A stretch of DNA of 64,000 nucleotides from Leptospira johnsonii (lineage in GTDB: Bacteria > Spirochaetota > Leptospiria > Leptospirales > Leptospiraceae): assembly GCF_003112675.1 (NCBI RefSeq), contig NZ_BFAY01000005.1, positions 444,310 through 508,309 of the forward strand. Reading direction: 5' to 3'. The translations under genes and the position numbers were made by a program. Below, one piece after another: positions 29,569 through 38,842 of this stretch; position 1 is the stretch's first letter, and each line of letters opens with the position of its first letter. Below the pieces are notes generated by a model. That model saw nothing but the letters and a program-made list of their open reading frames with translations. It did no database searches and was not told the DNA's origin.

Positions 29569-30048
29569 ATGAGGCTTTTATTGTACCCAAAGACCCTAAT
29601 TCCTTCCTTATTCCTTTTACTTACTGTAGCCTGCTCCAACGGAGACACAGATTCCACGGACGATACTGCAGCGAGCCTATTATACTCTGCTTATGGAGCC
29701 AGTTTTACTCCCGTGCCTACCGGTGGATGTGCGGATTCAGCAGTTCCATCTATCGTTACGGGAGGATCCAACACATTCTCCGGTGCTAGCTATTATTATT
29801 ATTTCTATTCTTTTACAGGAAACGGCGCAACAAATACCTTCAATGTTAGTTTTACTAGCGGAGAAGCAGACCTTTGGATCGGTACGGAGAATGCAGTGCT
29901 CATCCCAACGGATTTCAGTCAGGTAGAAGTTAGAAGTGAAAATATCGGGACCGAATCCCATTCCGGAGTAAGTACTGCAAGCGGTTCCACTCGTTGTTTG
30001 GTCATCCCCGTCACGGATGCGGGAACCATCACGTTATCAGTGCAGTGA
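29569..30048 (+). CDS. hypothetical lipoprotein
   Basis: A 159-residue predicted lipoprotein. The signal (LIPSLFLLLTVAC) ends in a lipobox with Cys at residue 22. The mature part is Ser/Thr/Gly-rich with short beta-strand patterns, a run of Tyr (SYYYYFYSF) and two further cysteines (GGCADS and TRCLVIP) that could form a disulphide. The strand pattern, with FNVSFTSGEADLWIG and TITLSVQ at the end, looks like a small beta-sandwich, similar to PPC-type domains, but I do not assign a family. It stands alone between two terminator or promoter regions. Confidence 0.7.
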   Translation: MRLLLYPKTLIPSLFLLLTVACSNGDTDSTDDTAASLLYSAYGASFTPVPTGGCADSAVPSIVTGGSNTFSGASYYYYFYSFTGNGATNTFNVSFTSGEADLWIGTENAVLIPTDFSQVEVRSENIGTESHSGVSTASGSTRCLVIPVTDAGTITLSVQ

Positions 30049-30074
30049 ATTCACGACCATAGTTTAATAAATAA

Positions 30075-30102
30075 TTGACAATCGCTTCTCCGGCCTTATC
30101 TT
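30075..30102 (+). promoter_or_regulatory. putative promoter of the 30135 gene
   Basis: TTGACA (30075-30080) is a perfect -35 box. A weaker TATCTT (30097-30102) lies 16 bp downstream as -10 box, 33 bp before the ATG. Confidence 0.45.
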
Positions 30103-30134
30103 TCCGTTTCCAGGTCCATTAAGGAGCAAAACGG

Positions 30135-30752
30135 ATGTCAACAAGCGAACCACTAAGTATAGTCGGTATCATTAAAAACAGCATTGAGTTAGGGTTAAAA
30201 AACTTCGTACCCCTATTCGTTGCTTTTATTCTTTGGTTAGTAACAGTATGGATACCATACTTGAACGTAGGAACATCGATCGGACTATTTTTTCTAATCC
30301 CGATCAAGATCGGAAGAGGAGAATCTTTTTCACCTACGGATATCTTTAACAAAGAAAATAGGAAATACATTGGTGAATTCTTTCTTACCACTGGCTTTGT
30401 GATTTTAGGGTTTTATGCGGGAGTACTTTTCTTTGTTATTCCTGCATTCGTTATCGCAGTAGCATGGGGCCAAGCAACTTATCTATTATTCGATAAGGGA
30501 TATGATCCGATCCAAGCGATCAAAAAGAGTAATGAGATCACCTATGGTAAAAAATGGATTATATTCTTAGGCTCAGTAGCATTAGTACTTAGTATTGCAA
30601 TTGGAACTTTCATTCTTGGATATATTGCAGGTCTGATCAGCCAATATTTAACTTACCTAATATTCTTTGTGATCTATGTGACCTTCTTTCCGATCGTTAT
30701 CTCGTCTAACGGATATATTTATAATACGCTGGCTAAAGAAGCAGGATTATAA
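30135..30752 (+). CDS. polytopic membrane protein, unknown function
   Basis: A 205-residue protein preceded by AAGGAG ten bases before the ATG. It has about four to five membrane helices: NFVPLFVAFILWLVTVWI, a helix near residue 55, a long pair around GFYAGVLFFVIPAFVIAVAW, and two C-terminal helices. The middle loop contains LLFDKGYDPIQAIKKSNEIT, which recalls the conserved loop of DUF975/YciC-like integral membrane proteins (D-x(n)-A-l-k-S). That similarity is suggestive only. It is a single gene closed by a strong terminator. Confidence 0.7.
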   Translation: MSTSEPLSIVGIIKNSIELGLKNFVPLFVAFILWLVTVWIPYLNVGTSIGLFFLIPIKIGRGESFSPTDIFNKENRKYIGEFFLTTGFVILGFYAGVLFFVIPAFVIAVAWGQATYLLFDKGYDPIQAIKKSNEITYGKKWIIFLGSVALVLSIAIGTFILGYIAGLISQYLTYLIFFVIYVTFFPIVISSNGYIYNTLAKEAGL

Positions 30753-30760
30753 TTCTAACA

Positions 30761-30789
30761 AAAAAGGCGCCGGATGGGCGCCTTTTTTT
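30761..30789. terminator. bidirectional terminator
   Basis: AAAAAGGCGCC (30761-30771) and GGCGCCTTTTTTT (30777-30789) form a strong stem with a 5-base loop, between the membrane-protein gene and the convergent xseB. Confidence 0.9.
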
Positions 30790-30814
30790 CGATCTTGTAT
30801 AAGTTCTAATTTAT

Positions 30815-31102
30815 TTAAAACAACTCGTCATCGTCGTTAGGCGGAGTTGCCGCTCTAGAAGAAGTTTCCGACTTAGGACTTGCGGTCTTTTTCTGAGTTT
30901 CTCCGCTTCCTGATTTGGAAAGATATTCTATTTTTCCTTCCGCTTCTGCGAGAATGGATTGGCAAAGGATCTTAAGTTCCATCCCTCTTTCATAGGATTT
31001 GATTGACTCTTCTAAGGTCAATTGGCCTCTTTCCAAGTTTTCTGCGATCTGTTCCAATTCGGTTAAGGCCTGTTCAAAACTGATTTCTGTCTTTTTACTC
31101 AT
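30815..31102 (-). CDS. xseB: exodeoxyribonuclease VII small subunit
   Basis: A 95-residue protein with the XseB signature: [39 protein letters not shown], spread over residues ~9-50, forming the helical hairpin that binds XseA. The Ser/Thr/Ala-rich and acidic tail (ending DDDELF) is longer than in E. coli. It overlaps xseA by four bases, consistent with coupled synthesis of the complex. Confidence 0.95.
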   Translation of the reverse strand: MSKKTEISFEQALTELEQIAENLERGQLTLEESIKSYERGMELKILCQSILAEAEGKIEYLSKSGSGETQKKTASPKSETSSRAATPPNDDDELF

Positions 31103-32379
31103 TGTATTTCACCTTGGTAAGAAACCCGAATCCTACCTTCCGCTAATATGACCTCTAGTTCTTCTTCTTTCTCCAATTGAGCCGGAGATGTAACGACTTT
31201 TTTTCCTTTCTTGCGGACCACAGAATATCCTCTTTTCAAGGTTCCCAAAGGAGAAAATCCTTCCAGTTTTCCAGAGAGAAGTTGGAACTCCTTCTTCTTT
31301 CTTTCCAACTGGGATTTAAAAGAAGTTATAAGTCCATTCGATACGGGACTGAATTTATTCTGGGCACTCATCAGATAGTTTTTGCCCAATAGATGGATCC
31401 TGGAATTGATCTCGTCGAGTTGCAAAATTCGATCATTCAACATGGATCTAGGATCTAAAAATGCTTTTTTATTCGTAAGGATCCTAAGCCTTTCTTTCAA
31501 ATTGCTCGCCTGGTTTTTTAAAGCGGTCTTGAGCCGGACTTCAAATTCTATAAGTCCCGATTCTACAAGTTCCATTTCGGGCACCGCCATTTCTGCGGCA
31601 GCAGTTGGAGTAGGAGCAAAATGGTCCGCTGCCAGATCTGAAAGAACAGAATCTATCTGGTGGCCCACTGCGGAAATGATTGGAACTCTACTTTCTGCGA
31701 ATGCAAGGACCACTTTTTCGTCATTGAAGGCCATTAGGTCTTCTGTACTTCCCCCACCTCTGCCTGCAATGATCAGATCCACATCCCATTTCGGATCATT
31801 CAATTGCTTGATTGCGGAAATAATAGACTCAGGCGCTCCATCTCCCTGTACTAAACAAGGAGAGATCAAAATATCTATATTAGGAAATCTTTGCTTAGAG
31901 ATCCGGATAATATCTTCAATCGCCGCTCCTGTAGGGGAAGTGGCCACTCCGATCCTCCAAGGGAAAGCAGGTAGCTTACGTTTTCTCTCCGGATCGAATA
32001 CACCTTGGGCAGCAAGTTTTCTTTTTAATTCTTCTATTTGGAGTAGAAGGTCTCCTTGTCCCAACTCTTCTATTTTAGAAATGTTTAAATTATACTGTCC
32101 CCTAGGTTCATAAACAGAGATCGCACCGAATGCTTTTATCTCCATTCCGTTTTCAAGAGGTTTTCCCTTATACCTTCCATTGCTATAGGAGAAAAAAGTA
32201 CAGGCAATAAGTGACTTTGGATCTTTTAGATTAAAGTAAATATGGCCCTGGTGGGACTTGGAATAATTGGAGATCTCTCCTTGTATCCAGATATTTCGAA
32301 GAATATCCGGACCGGTCAGAAGTTGTTTAACGATAGAATTGATCTCGGAAACTGAATATGTTTTTGTTTCTTCCATCAA
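31099..32379 (-). CDS. xseA: exodeoxyribonuclease VII large subunit
   Basis: A 426-residue nuclease subunit. The N-terminal OB fold binds single-stranded DNA ([21 protein letters not shown], then [17 protein letters not shown]). The catalytic domain follows with [32 protein letters not shown] and [28 protein letters not shown], all conserved. The remainder is the long coiled-coil and a C-terminal [12 protein letters not shown] segment. Exo VII degrades single-stranded DNA in both directions in repair. The gene starts 3 bp after the upstream permease stop, suggesting an operon 34013 to 30815. Confidence 0.95.
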   Translation of the reverse strand: MMEETKTYSVSEINSIVKQLLTGPDILRNIWIQGEISNYSKSHQGHIYFNLKDPKSLIACTFFSYSNGRYKGKPLENGMEIKAFGAISVYEPRGQYNLNISKIEELGQGDLLLQIEELKRKLAAQGVFDPERKRKLPAFPWRIGVATSPTGAAIEDIIRISKQRFPNIDILISPCLVQGDGAPESIISAIKQLNDPKWDVDLIIAGRGGGSTEDLMAFNDEKVVLAFAESRVPIISAVGHQIDSVLSDLAADHFAPTPTAAAEMAVPEMELVESGLIEFEVRLKTALKNQASNLKERLRILTNKKAFLDPRSMLNDRILQLDEINSRIHLLGKNYLMSAQNKFSPVSNGLITSFKSQLERKKKEFQLLSGKLEGFSPLGTLKRGYSVVRKKGKKVVTSPAQLEKEEELEVILAEGRIRVSYQGEIQ

Positions 32380-32382
32380 AAA

Positions 32383-33498
32383 TTAACTGGCGAAAAAGTC
32401 TTTTCTGTACAATTTCCAGAAGTCCCAAAGGATCACAACCATTGTGACTGCAACTGGTCCTAAAACCAATCCCATGATCCCGAATTCTTGGATCCCTCCG
32501 ATCAAAGACAAGAAGATCAACAGAGGATGGATCCTAAGCTTTTTATCCAACATCTTCGGTTTTACTACATTCTCTAAAACGATATACAAGGTCAGACCCA
32601 TTACCATAAACAAACTGGCGCCAATGATATTATTCTCGATGAACATCAAATAAAGTCCAATCGGCAACCAAACCACTGAAGTTCCAATCACAGGGATCAA
32701 AGAGAAGAATGCAGCAAGACTCGCGTATAAGAACGGGTTGGAAATTTTTGCGAATAAAAGAAGAATATAAACAGCAGCCCCCTGCATAATGGAAACAATT
32801 AGATTTCCTTTAAATACAGTCTGAACCGCGGCGGCAACCTTTCTACCAACTTGTTCTTCCACCTCGGTGGAGAAGGGGAGATTGTCCAAAATGAACCTTT
32901 CTATCTTTCTTCCGTCTTGGTAAAAAAAGAACAAAAGTAAAAGTGAGAAGAAGAGATTCATGATAATCCCGGCTGGAAGATCGATAGAACCTAGAATAAA
33001 AGAAGAAGCATTACTCAAAACTGCGTACAAGCTATCCAAGTTTAGGATATCTATATAATTCTTAGCAAAGTCCCCGTAAATTTCAGGAAGTTTTACCCAA
33101 AAGAATGGATTATCCGTAAATAGATCCGTAAGAATATTCAAACTCATGATCGTATCTATGATCTTATCTTCCGAAAGAGAGATCCTGATCTTGAATAGAA
33201 TGGAAAGAGATTCTTCGATCAGAGTGCGGATCATAAAATAAGAAGGCAAAATTACGATCATACAAACAGAACCGATCATGATCCATGGGGCCACTGGCTC
33301 GAATCTGGGGCCGACCAATCTTCTCAATTGTTTGTATTGTTTACGTGTAGCTAAGTATAAGATCAAAGCGACAAGTGCGGAATAGAAATAAGGCCTTAAA
33401 ACTACGAATAATAAAAGTCCCGTCCCGATGCAGAATATGCCTAGGATCAGGTTAAAAAGTTTTCGGTTGGTTTCCTGTCCTTCTTTGGGGGACATCAA
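32383..33498 (-). CDS. AI-2E family transporter-like permease
   Basis: A 371-residue inner-membrane protein with about eight helices and the AI-2E-transporter family layout: paired N-terminal helices, a soluble segment (residues ~85-150), and the C-terminal core with FFSLIPVIGTSVVWLPIGLYL and the end signature GIMGLVLGPVAVTMVVILW. Members include the quorum-signal exporter TqsA and Na+/H+ antiporter-like proteins, so the substrate cannot be given. It overlaps the upstream exported-protein gene by four bases. Confidence 0.88.
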   Translation of the reverse strand: MMSPKEGQETNRKLFNLILGIFCIGTGLLLFVVLRPYFYSALVALILYLATRKQYKQLRRLVGPRFEPVAPWIMIGSVCMIVILPSYFMIRTLIEESLSILFKIRISLSEDKIIDTIMSLNILTDLFTDNPFFWVKLPEIYGDFAKNYIDILNLDSLYAVLSNASSFILGSIDLPAGIIMNLFFSLLLLFFFYQDGRKIERFILDNLPFSTEVEEQVGRKVAAAVQTVFKGNLIVSIMQGAAVYILLLFAKISNPFLYASLAAFFSLIPVIGTSVVWLPIGLYLMFIENNIIGASLFMVMGLTLYIVLENVVKPKMLDKKLRIHPLLIFLSLIGGIQEFGIMGLVLGPVAVTMVVILWDFWKLYRKDFFAS

Positions 33499-34013
33499 AA
33501 TCCTCGGTTCGCAGTTTTCTGGAATAATTTTACGATACTTCCTTTTTCTTCGGAATGGATGGTGATCGCGAGTATCTTATGCCTAAGAACGTCCACCAAA
33601 TACAGACTTTTCTCCTCAGATTTTTGACTCTGTAAAATTTTATGACCGAAACTGGAGATCAAATATTCGTAATATCTCTCCATCGTGGTTTTTGGAAGAG
33701 AAGTTTTAAAAACTACAACCGCTTCCTTATTATCCAGCAAACGATCCGCTTTCAATTCGGTAAAAAACAATACCTCAGAATCATCCGGAACAAAATTGCT
33801 CGGAATGGAAGAAGGTGCCTTATATGGTTTTTCAACTATGGTGAGTTGGTTATGCCTGAAAATTTTAGGTCTGTCCTTGACCTTTTTGGTTTTTACAGGG
33901 TCAGGGTTCATCAAATCGGGTAATTTGGGTTCTTGAGAAAAAAGAGAAAAATTCCCGATCAGTAAAAATACTAGAACCAAACCGAGGACTTGCGAGAAAC
34001 TGCGGCCTTCCAC
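33495..34013 (-). CDS. exported hypothetical protein
   Basis: A 172-residue protein with a signal peptide (VLGLVLVFLLIGNFSLFSQ) and no membrane anchor after it. The mature part starts with a Pro/Lys-rich segment (LPDLMNPDPVKTKKVKDRP) followed by a compact alpha/beta domain with a TTMERYYEYLISSFGHKIL helix. I recognise no family. It is the first gene of a probable four-gene minus-strand operon with the permease and xseA/xseB. Confidence 0.65.
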   Translation of the reverse strand: MEGRSFSQVLGLVLVFLLIGNFSLFSQEPKLPDLMNPDPVKTKKVKDRPKIFRHNQLTIVEKPYKAPSSIPSNFVPDDSEVLFFTELKADRLLDNKEAVVVFKTSLPKTTMERYYEYLISSFGHKILQSQKSEEKSLYLVDVLRHKILAITIHSEEKGSIVKLFQKTANRGF

Positions 34014-34060
34014 GAAATTTAGTTGAATCTAACGCTTCCCCCTTGACAATCCTTTTCTAG

Positions 34061-34705
34061 ATGCAATTCGCCGGATTCGATTTTTATATCCAAACTCTAT
34101 TGGATTGGGTATCCGGTCTGCCCAGTGCTCTGGTCTGGTTTTTTTTCGCCTTTTCCAATTTTACCGAAAACGTTTTTCCTCCTTGGCCGGGTGATACAGT
34201 CACTGCATTCGGAGGATTTTTACTAGCAAGAGGCGCCTTAAGTTTTTGGGAATTGGTCTCAAGCACCTTAGTTGGAAATCTTGCAGGCGCCTGGGTAATG
34301 TATGCATTCGGCCATAAACTATTAGATTGGCTGAAGAATAGAAACTTCCCATTCAAATCGGAACTGTACAACGAAGAAGCCATAGAAAAAACCTTGGCTT
34401 GGTTTTCTAGGAATGGAGTCGTAGTAGTGCTCTTTTCCAGATTCTCCGCAGGGATACGATTCTTCGTTTCCATAGTAGCGGGAATGGTGGATATGAGACC
34501 TTTGCTGTTCTTCTCAGTATTCACTTTAGCGGTCAGTATCTGGTGTGGCATACTGATCTATGGTGGATTTTATTTAGGATCTCACTGGGAAAAGGTCCTG
34601 GAATTTTTAGCTCTGTATAACAAAATTTTTACGGGCTTCTTCGTGACCGCAGTTCTTGGATTTATAATCTACAAAAAGTTTTTTGAAAGAAAGAAGGAAG
34701 CCTAG
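34061..34705 (+). CDS. DedA family membrane protein
   Basis: A 214-residue DedA/SNARE-associated family protein, related to undecaprenyl-phosphate and phospholipid flippases. The family signatures are plain: the re-entrant ENVFPPWPGDTVTAFGGFL near residues 36-56, the GNLAGAWVMYAFGH motif, and the conserved RFSAGIRFFVSIVAGMVDMRPLLFF with the essential Arg and Gly residues. It has about five hydrophobic segments. It shares its stop with the convergent gene in the palindrome CTAG. Confidence 0.92.
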   Translation: MQFAGFDFYIQTLLDWVSGLPSALVWFFFAFSNFTENVFPPWPGDTVTAFGGFLLARGALSFWELVSSTLVGNLAGAWVMYAFGHKLLDWLKNRNFPFKSELYNEEAIEKTLAWFSRNGVVVVLFSRFSAGIRFFVSIVAGMVDMRPLLFFSVFTLAVSIWCGILIYGGFYLGSHWEKVLEFLALYNKIFTGFFVTAVLGFIIYKKFFERKKEA

Positions 34706-36243
34706 GCTTCCAAAACTTCTTTTAACGTTTTTACAAATTTTTTATGAATAGGCTCGGTTTCTTTAGGAAGTTCTAATTTTTTTGCGAGTTCCAAGAGAAT
34801 ATTCGGTTCTATCACTTTTCCTTCGAACCATTGTCCCGCCATATCTCCCGAAATTTTGAGAACAGAAGAAAGATCTAAAATTTCTTTTTCTACCATCACA
34901 AGCGCAAAACCCAAGGCTCCATCTGTAGGAATGTAAGGCGCAATTCCTTCCGTCTTCCAAGGATCTAAGCCAGTAGGAAGAGCACTTCTCACATTCCATT
35001 TCATTTCATCTGAAGGAGGGCCAAGTTCCGTTTTGTTAATAAGCACCAACTGTACCGGATTGATATCTCCGTGGATCCTGCGATTTTCTTCCGCAAGTTC
35101 TCGGATGAGTTTTGCATTATCTCTAGTAATCGCATCTCTTCCTAAAAAGTTCAATTTATAGAGATAATCTTCCAGTTCTTTCCCTTGTAAGGCGCCGGTC
35201 AGAATGAACTGGTATAGAATGAAGATCAGATAATCGCTTTCTGTATTGTCCCCAAGTAAGATCTCCTTGGAGTTAGTAGGCAAATAAATCCGATCTCTCA
35301 AAAGAATCGTGAGTTTGTATGCTAATTGATCGAATAAACTTTGAAAAGAAGAACCGGCAAATTTACGAACCCTCTCCAGGGCACCCCAAAGACCTTCCGT
35401 CAAAAATCTGGTAGGATGAGAAAGAGTGTCCCAAAACTTATCCACCATTCCTTTCAAGGTACCTTCCAGATACTTTAAGTGCAGCGATTCCGTTTTGACG
35501 CCCTGGGTCCTGAATGTAGAAAGTAGGGTCCTTCTGAAAAAATGCGGACTCGCAGAAATAAAACAAAGTGGAGAATCCGACGTAGCCTCTCTCAATTCTT
35601 TGAATAAGGTAGGCATTCCAGGCAAAGGTAACTTCTGTTCAGGTGTTTCGAATAATGTAGAAATTTTTCCCTTATTTGAATGTATATCCGTGGCCAGGTA
35701 AGTCTGGTCGATATCGGAAGTAGTTACGATCCCTGTATATTCTTCCGCTAAAATGCGTAAGGCTCCCATTCCGATCAAGCTTTGGGAAACTAACTCGTGT
35801 TTACCGGGAGTGTTTAAATAGGCCAGGTCTTTTCCGAACTGTCTGTAAGAATCCGGTTTTAGAAAATGAATATGAAATACATAATTTCCGGGAGCCAAAG
35901 GAAAGGTAAACTCATGGAAAAAAAATCCACTTTCGTCCCCTCTGATCTCAGGAGAACGATGTAAAACTTTACCGGACCCATCCACAATTTCCGCTACAAG
36001 GATAGGCTTACGCACTGACTCGAGTCCGTAGTCTAAAAATGGAGTGATCTCTTTCTCTTGTCCTTGGAAAAGCCCTGTGAGAAGGTCCCATTTTTTAGGA
36101 TCCGTCATTTCTTCGCTGACGGAAATATCCACTACTTGGCCTCGGATATAGTAACGGTTTTCTCTTCCGAGAGTTCCTCCGCAAATTGCGGCCCTACGTT
36201 TTTCCGTATTCTTGGAAATTTTGCGTTCAGTTTCTTCCGTCAC
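34702..36243 (-). CDS. App1-like phosphatase domain protein
   Basis: A 513-residue cytoplasmic protein. The central part (residues ~185-385) resembles the catalytic domain of the yeast App1-like family (DUF2183): the HAD-type nucleophile motif TSDIDQTYL (DxDxT), SASPHFFRR for the Ser of motif II, and LLGDNTESDYLIF for the acidic motif. Yeast App1 dephosphorylates phosphatidate; bacterial members are poorly studied. The N-terminal ~180 residues form a beta-rich domain (VYEIVDGSGK-like strands around YVFHIHFL). It has no signal peptide or membrane helix. It is transcribed divergently from the Smr gene. Confidence 0.82.
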   Translation of the reverse strand: MTEETERKISKNTEKRRAAICGGTLGRENRYYIRGQVVDISVSEEMTDPKKWDLLTGLFQGQEKEITPFLDYGLESVRKPILVAEIVDGSGKVLHRSPEIRGDESGFFFHEFTFPLAPGNYVFHIHFLKPDSYRQFGKDLAYLNTPGKHELVSQSLIGMGALRILAEEYTGIVTTSDIDQTYLATDIHSNKGKISTLFETPEQKLPLPGMPTLFKELREATSDSPLCFISASPHFFRRTLLSTFRTQGVKTESLHLKYLEGTLKGMVDKFWDTLSHPTRFLTEGLWGALERVRKFAGSSFQSLFDQLAYKLTILLRDRIYLPTNSKEILLGDNTESDYLIFILYQFILTGALQGKELEDYLYKLNFLGRDAITRDNAKLIRELAEENRRIHGDINPVQLVLINKTELGPPSDEMKWNVRSALPTGLDPWKTEGIAPYIPTDGALGFALVMVEKEILDLSSVLKISGDMAGQWFEGKVIEPNILLELAKKLELPKETEPIHKKFVKTLKEVLEA

Positions 36244-36368
36244 AATCTTGCAGGATTCCTTTTTAACATTTCGGGAAAGGAAAACTCTACCATGGGGGTT
36301 CTAAAGGGAAAGCAAAAATCCAATTTCTTTGTTTTCGAGAGAAAAGGTCCGCCTAGGATGGTCTCAGG

Positions 36369-36686
36369 ATGGCGAGAGGGAAACATTCGGATCAAAACCG
36401 GAAAGGTCCCAAGTCGATTTATATCCGTAAAATGAGATATGAAGAGGCATATCGGCTCTTAGACCGGGAAATCCAAGCTGCATTCATGAAGGGAGACACC
36501 CTGGTAGAAGTGGTGCACGGGATAGGCGAGGGAGTTTTGAAAAAAATGACCGAGGATTATATCCGAGAACATTCCTTTCTAAAAATTTTAGAAGACGGGG
36601 GTCTTCATCACGGAAATAATCCGGGTTCCACACTTGTGGAGATCATGGGCCCATCCTCTGAAGATCTAAAAAAGTACTTAAAATAA
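36369..36686 (+). CDS. Smr-domain protein
   Basis: A 105-residue protein with a basic N-terminal extension (ARGKHSDQNRKGPKS) and a stand-alone Smr domain: the R-Y-E-E-A-Y helix, then LVEVVHGIGEGVLKKMTEDYI with the HGxG loop, and GSTLVEIMG near the end. Smr domains, as in MutS2, bind or nick branched DNA or act on mRNA in ribosome rescue. The usual DLHG motif at the front is not evident. The last base of its stop codon is the first base of the cimA start (TAATG), so the genes are cotranscribed. Confidence 0.85.
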   Translation: MARGKHSDQNRKGPKSIYIRKMRYEEAYRLLDREIQAAFMKGDTLVEVVHGIGEGVLKKMTEDYIREHSFLKILEDGGLHHGNNPGSTLVEIMGPSSEDLKKYLK

Positions 36687-38236
36687 TGGGAACTACAAGA
36701 CCTAAAATCCAAATCCTGGACGTAACTCTCAGAGATGGAGAGCAGACCAGAGGTGTAAGTTTCTCCGCTTCCGAAAAATTAAATATCGCAAAATTTTTAT
36801 TACAAAATCTGAAAGTAGATAGAGTGGAGATCGCATCCGCTCGGGTCTCTCAGGGAGAATTGGAAAGTGTCAGAGGCATCATGTCTTGGGCCGCTTCCGA
36901 AGGTTTGGAAAAACGGATCGAAATCCTGGGATTCGTAGATTCTCACAAAAGTGTGGATTGGATCCTGGCTTCCGGTGCAAAAACCTTAAATCTACTCACA
37001 AAAGGTTCTCTTAAACATCTAGAGGGACAGCTTAAAAAAACTCCAAAAGAACATTTCGAAGAAGTATCCGAAACAATTCACTATGCTAAGAAGAATGGCC
37101 TGGAAGTGAATGTTTATCTGGAAGACTGGTCCAACGGATATCTAAATAGCAAAGACTACGTTTTGGATTTTGTATCACATCTTTCCAAAGAACCGTTAGG
37201 CAAAATTTTTCTCCCGGACACATTGGGAGTTCTTTCTCCTGACGAAACATTTTCAGGGATTTCTCTTCTCACCCAAAAACATCCGGATCTGCATTTCGAA
37301 TTTCACGGGCATAACGATTACGATCTTTCCGTAGCAAACTGTTTATTTGCAGTTAAGGCAGGAGTAAAAGGTGTACATGTTAGTGTAAACGGCTTAGGAG
37401 AAAGAGCCGGAAATTCTCCTTTAGAAGCAGTGATCACTGCATTACATGATAAAGCAGGTGTTCTCACCGATGTGGACGAAAAATCAATTTCAGAAGCAAG
37501 CCGACTGGTAGAAGTTTTCAGTGGGAAAAGGATCTCTGCCAATCGTCCAGTAGTTGGAGAAGATGTATTCACCCAAACCGCTGGAGTACACGCAGACGGA
37601 GACAAAAAAGGGAATTTATACGCAAATCCGATCCTGCCCGAACGTTTCGGTAGAAAGAGAAGTTACGCCTTAGGCAAACTCGCAGGAAAAGCGAGTATCT
37701 CCGAAAACCTAAAACAACTTGGACTTGTACTTTCTCCGGAGGTCGAAAAAAAGGTTTTGGAAAAAGTAATCGAGCTTGGGGACCAAAACAAAAATATCAC
37801 GCCGGAAGATCTTCCATTTATCATCGCAGACGTTTCCGGAAATTCCAGCGTCCAGGCGATCAAGATCCTAGGATGTAAGATCAACTCAGGAATTGGAATT
37901 CGCCCAAAAGCAATCGTAGAATTAGAACTTCATGGTAAAAAATATTCGGAGGAAGGAGAAGGAGACGGAGGTTACGACGCATTCATGTCCGCACTGACTA
38001 GCATCGCTTCCAAAGCAGGTCTTTCTATCCCAAGACTAGTCGACTATGAGGTTCGTATTCCTCCCGGCGGAAAGACGGATGCACTCGTGGAAACAATGAT
38101 TACCTGGAACAAGGCTCAGGAAAATCATGAAGAAGAAAATTTCAAGACCATGGGGATCCATTGCGACCAAACAGTAGCTGCAGTATTAGCTACCGAAAAA
38201 ATGCTGAACTTAATTCTTCCTACATGGCAAACTTAA
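36686..38236 (+). CDS. cimA: (R)-citramalate synthase
   Basis: A 516-residue enzyme that condenses pyruvate and acetyl-CoA to citramalate, the first step of the threonine-independent isoleucine pathway used by Leptospira. The sequence agrees closely with the L. interrogans enzyme as I remember it, including the exact length. TLRDGEQ supplies R16 and D17, and FHGHNDYDLS supplies metal ligands H207 and H209. GVHADGDKKGNLYANPILPERF lies in the subdomain region, and the C-terminal regulatory domain (residues ~390-516) binds isoleucine for feedback control. The match in the regulatory and pyruvate-pocket segments favours CimA over LeuA. Confidence 0.95.
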   Translation: MGTTRPKIQILDVTLRDGEQTRGVSFSASEKLNIAKFLLQNLKVDRVEIASARVSQGELESVRGIMSWAASEGLEKRIEILGFVDSHKSVDWILASGAKTLNLLTKGSLKHLEGQLKKTPKEHFEEVSETIHYAKKNGLEVNVYLEDWSNGYLNSKDYVLDFVSHLSKEPLGKIFLPDTLGVLSPDETFSGISLLTQKHPDLHFEFHGHNDYDLSVANCLFAVKAGVKGVHVSVNGLGERAGNSPLEAVITALHDKAGVLTDVDEKSISEASRLVEVFSGKRISANRPVVGEDVFTQTAGVHADGDKKGNLYANPILPERFGRKRSYALGKLAGKASISENLKQLGLVLSPEVEKKVLEKVIELGDQNKNITPEDLPFIIADVSGNSSVQAIKILGCKINSGIGIRPKAIVELELHGKKYSEEGEGDGGYDAFMSALTSIASKAGLSIPRLVDYEVRIPPGGKTDALVETMITWNKAQENHEEENFKTMGIHCDQTVAAVLATEKMLNLILPTWQT

Positions 38237-38793
38237 AACTGATGATCGTAGGTCTGGGCAATCCTGGCCAAAAATACGAAAAAAACCGGCATAATATTGG
38301 CTTTCTGGTCTTGGACAATCTTGCCAAAGACTGGGGAGTGGATTTAAACCATTCTTCAAAAGAAGAAAAAGGGAAAATAGATAAAGACGGAGTTTCCTAC
38401 TATTTTCTGAAACCACTCGAATACATGAATCTTTCTGGAAGAGCGGTCTCGGAACTCTCGCGTAAAAATGGGATCCCTCCCGAAAACATTTTAGTCATTC
38501 ATGACGAAGTGGACTTTCCATTCTCCAAACTCAAATTCAAACAAAGTGGTGGAAACGGCGGTCATAACGGGATCAAGGATATCTCTGAAAAACTAGGCAC
38601 GCCCGATTTTTTCCGTCTCAGATTTGGAGTAGGAAAACCGGGAGATAGCGCACTCACAGCAGGACATGTTCTATCCAATTTTAACCAGGAAGAAATGAGC
38701 AAATTGCCCGAATTATTCGACCAGGCAAAACAAAAAATCCAAGATTGGGTCCGGGAAAGACAGATCATTTTTTCGAAAGCCTCCGATAAATAA
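38224..38793 (+). CDS. pth: peptidyl-tRNA hydrolase
   Basis: A 189-residue enzyme that releases peptides from stalled peptidyl-tRNA. ATG 38224 is chosen because it gives the standard N-terminus MANLKLMIVGLGNPG; the frame itself extends upstream inside cimA. Catalytic His is H23 in KNRHNIGF. The substrate-binding Asn of PLEYMNLSG, the Asp of VIHDEVDF and the GGNGGHNGIKDI loop are all present. It overlaps the cimA end by 13 bp. Confidence 0.95.
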   Translation: MANLKLMIVGLGNPGQKYEKNRHNIGFLVLDNLAKDWGVDLNHSSKEEKGKIDKDGVSYYFLKPLEYMNLSGRAVSELSRKNGIPPENILVIHDEVDFPFSKLKFKQSGGNGGHNGIKDISEKLGTPDFFRLRFGVGKPGDSALTAGHVLSNFNQEEMSKLPELFDQAKQKIQDWVRERQIIFSKASDK

Positions 38794-38796
38794 ACT

Positions 38797-38833
38797 ATCC
38801 CGGACAGGTAAACTCTCCGGGGATTTTTATCCG
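38797..38833 (+). terminator. weak hairpin after pth
   Basis: ATCCCGGA pairs with TCCGGGGAT (one bulged base) and is followed by four T. It is a weak terminator at best and lies just before the recombinase ribosome site. Confidence 0.35.
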
Positions 38834-38842
38834 GAGAAACCT

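Noticed and set aside
31382..32113. A 243-codon plus-strand frame
   Set aside because: It is the antisense shadow of xseA; the translated product has the Ser/Ile-rich composition of a shadow frame and no family.
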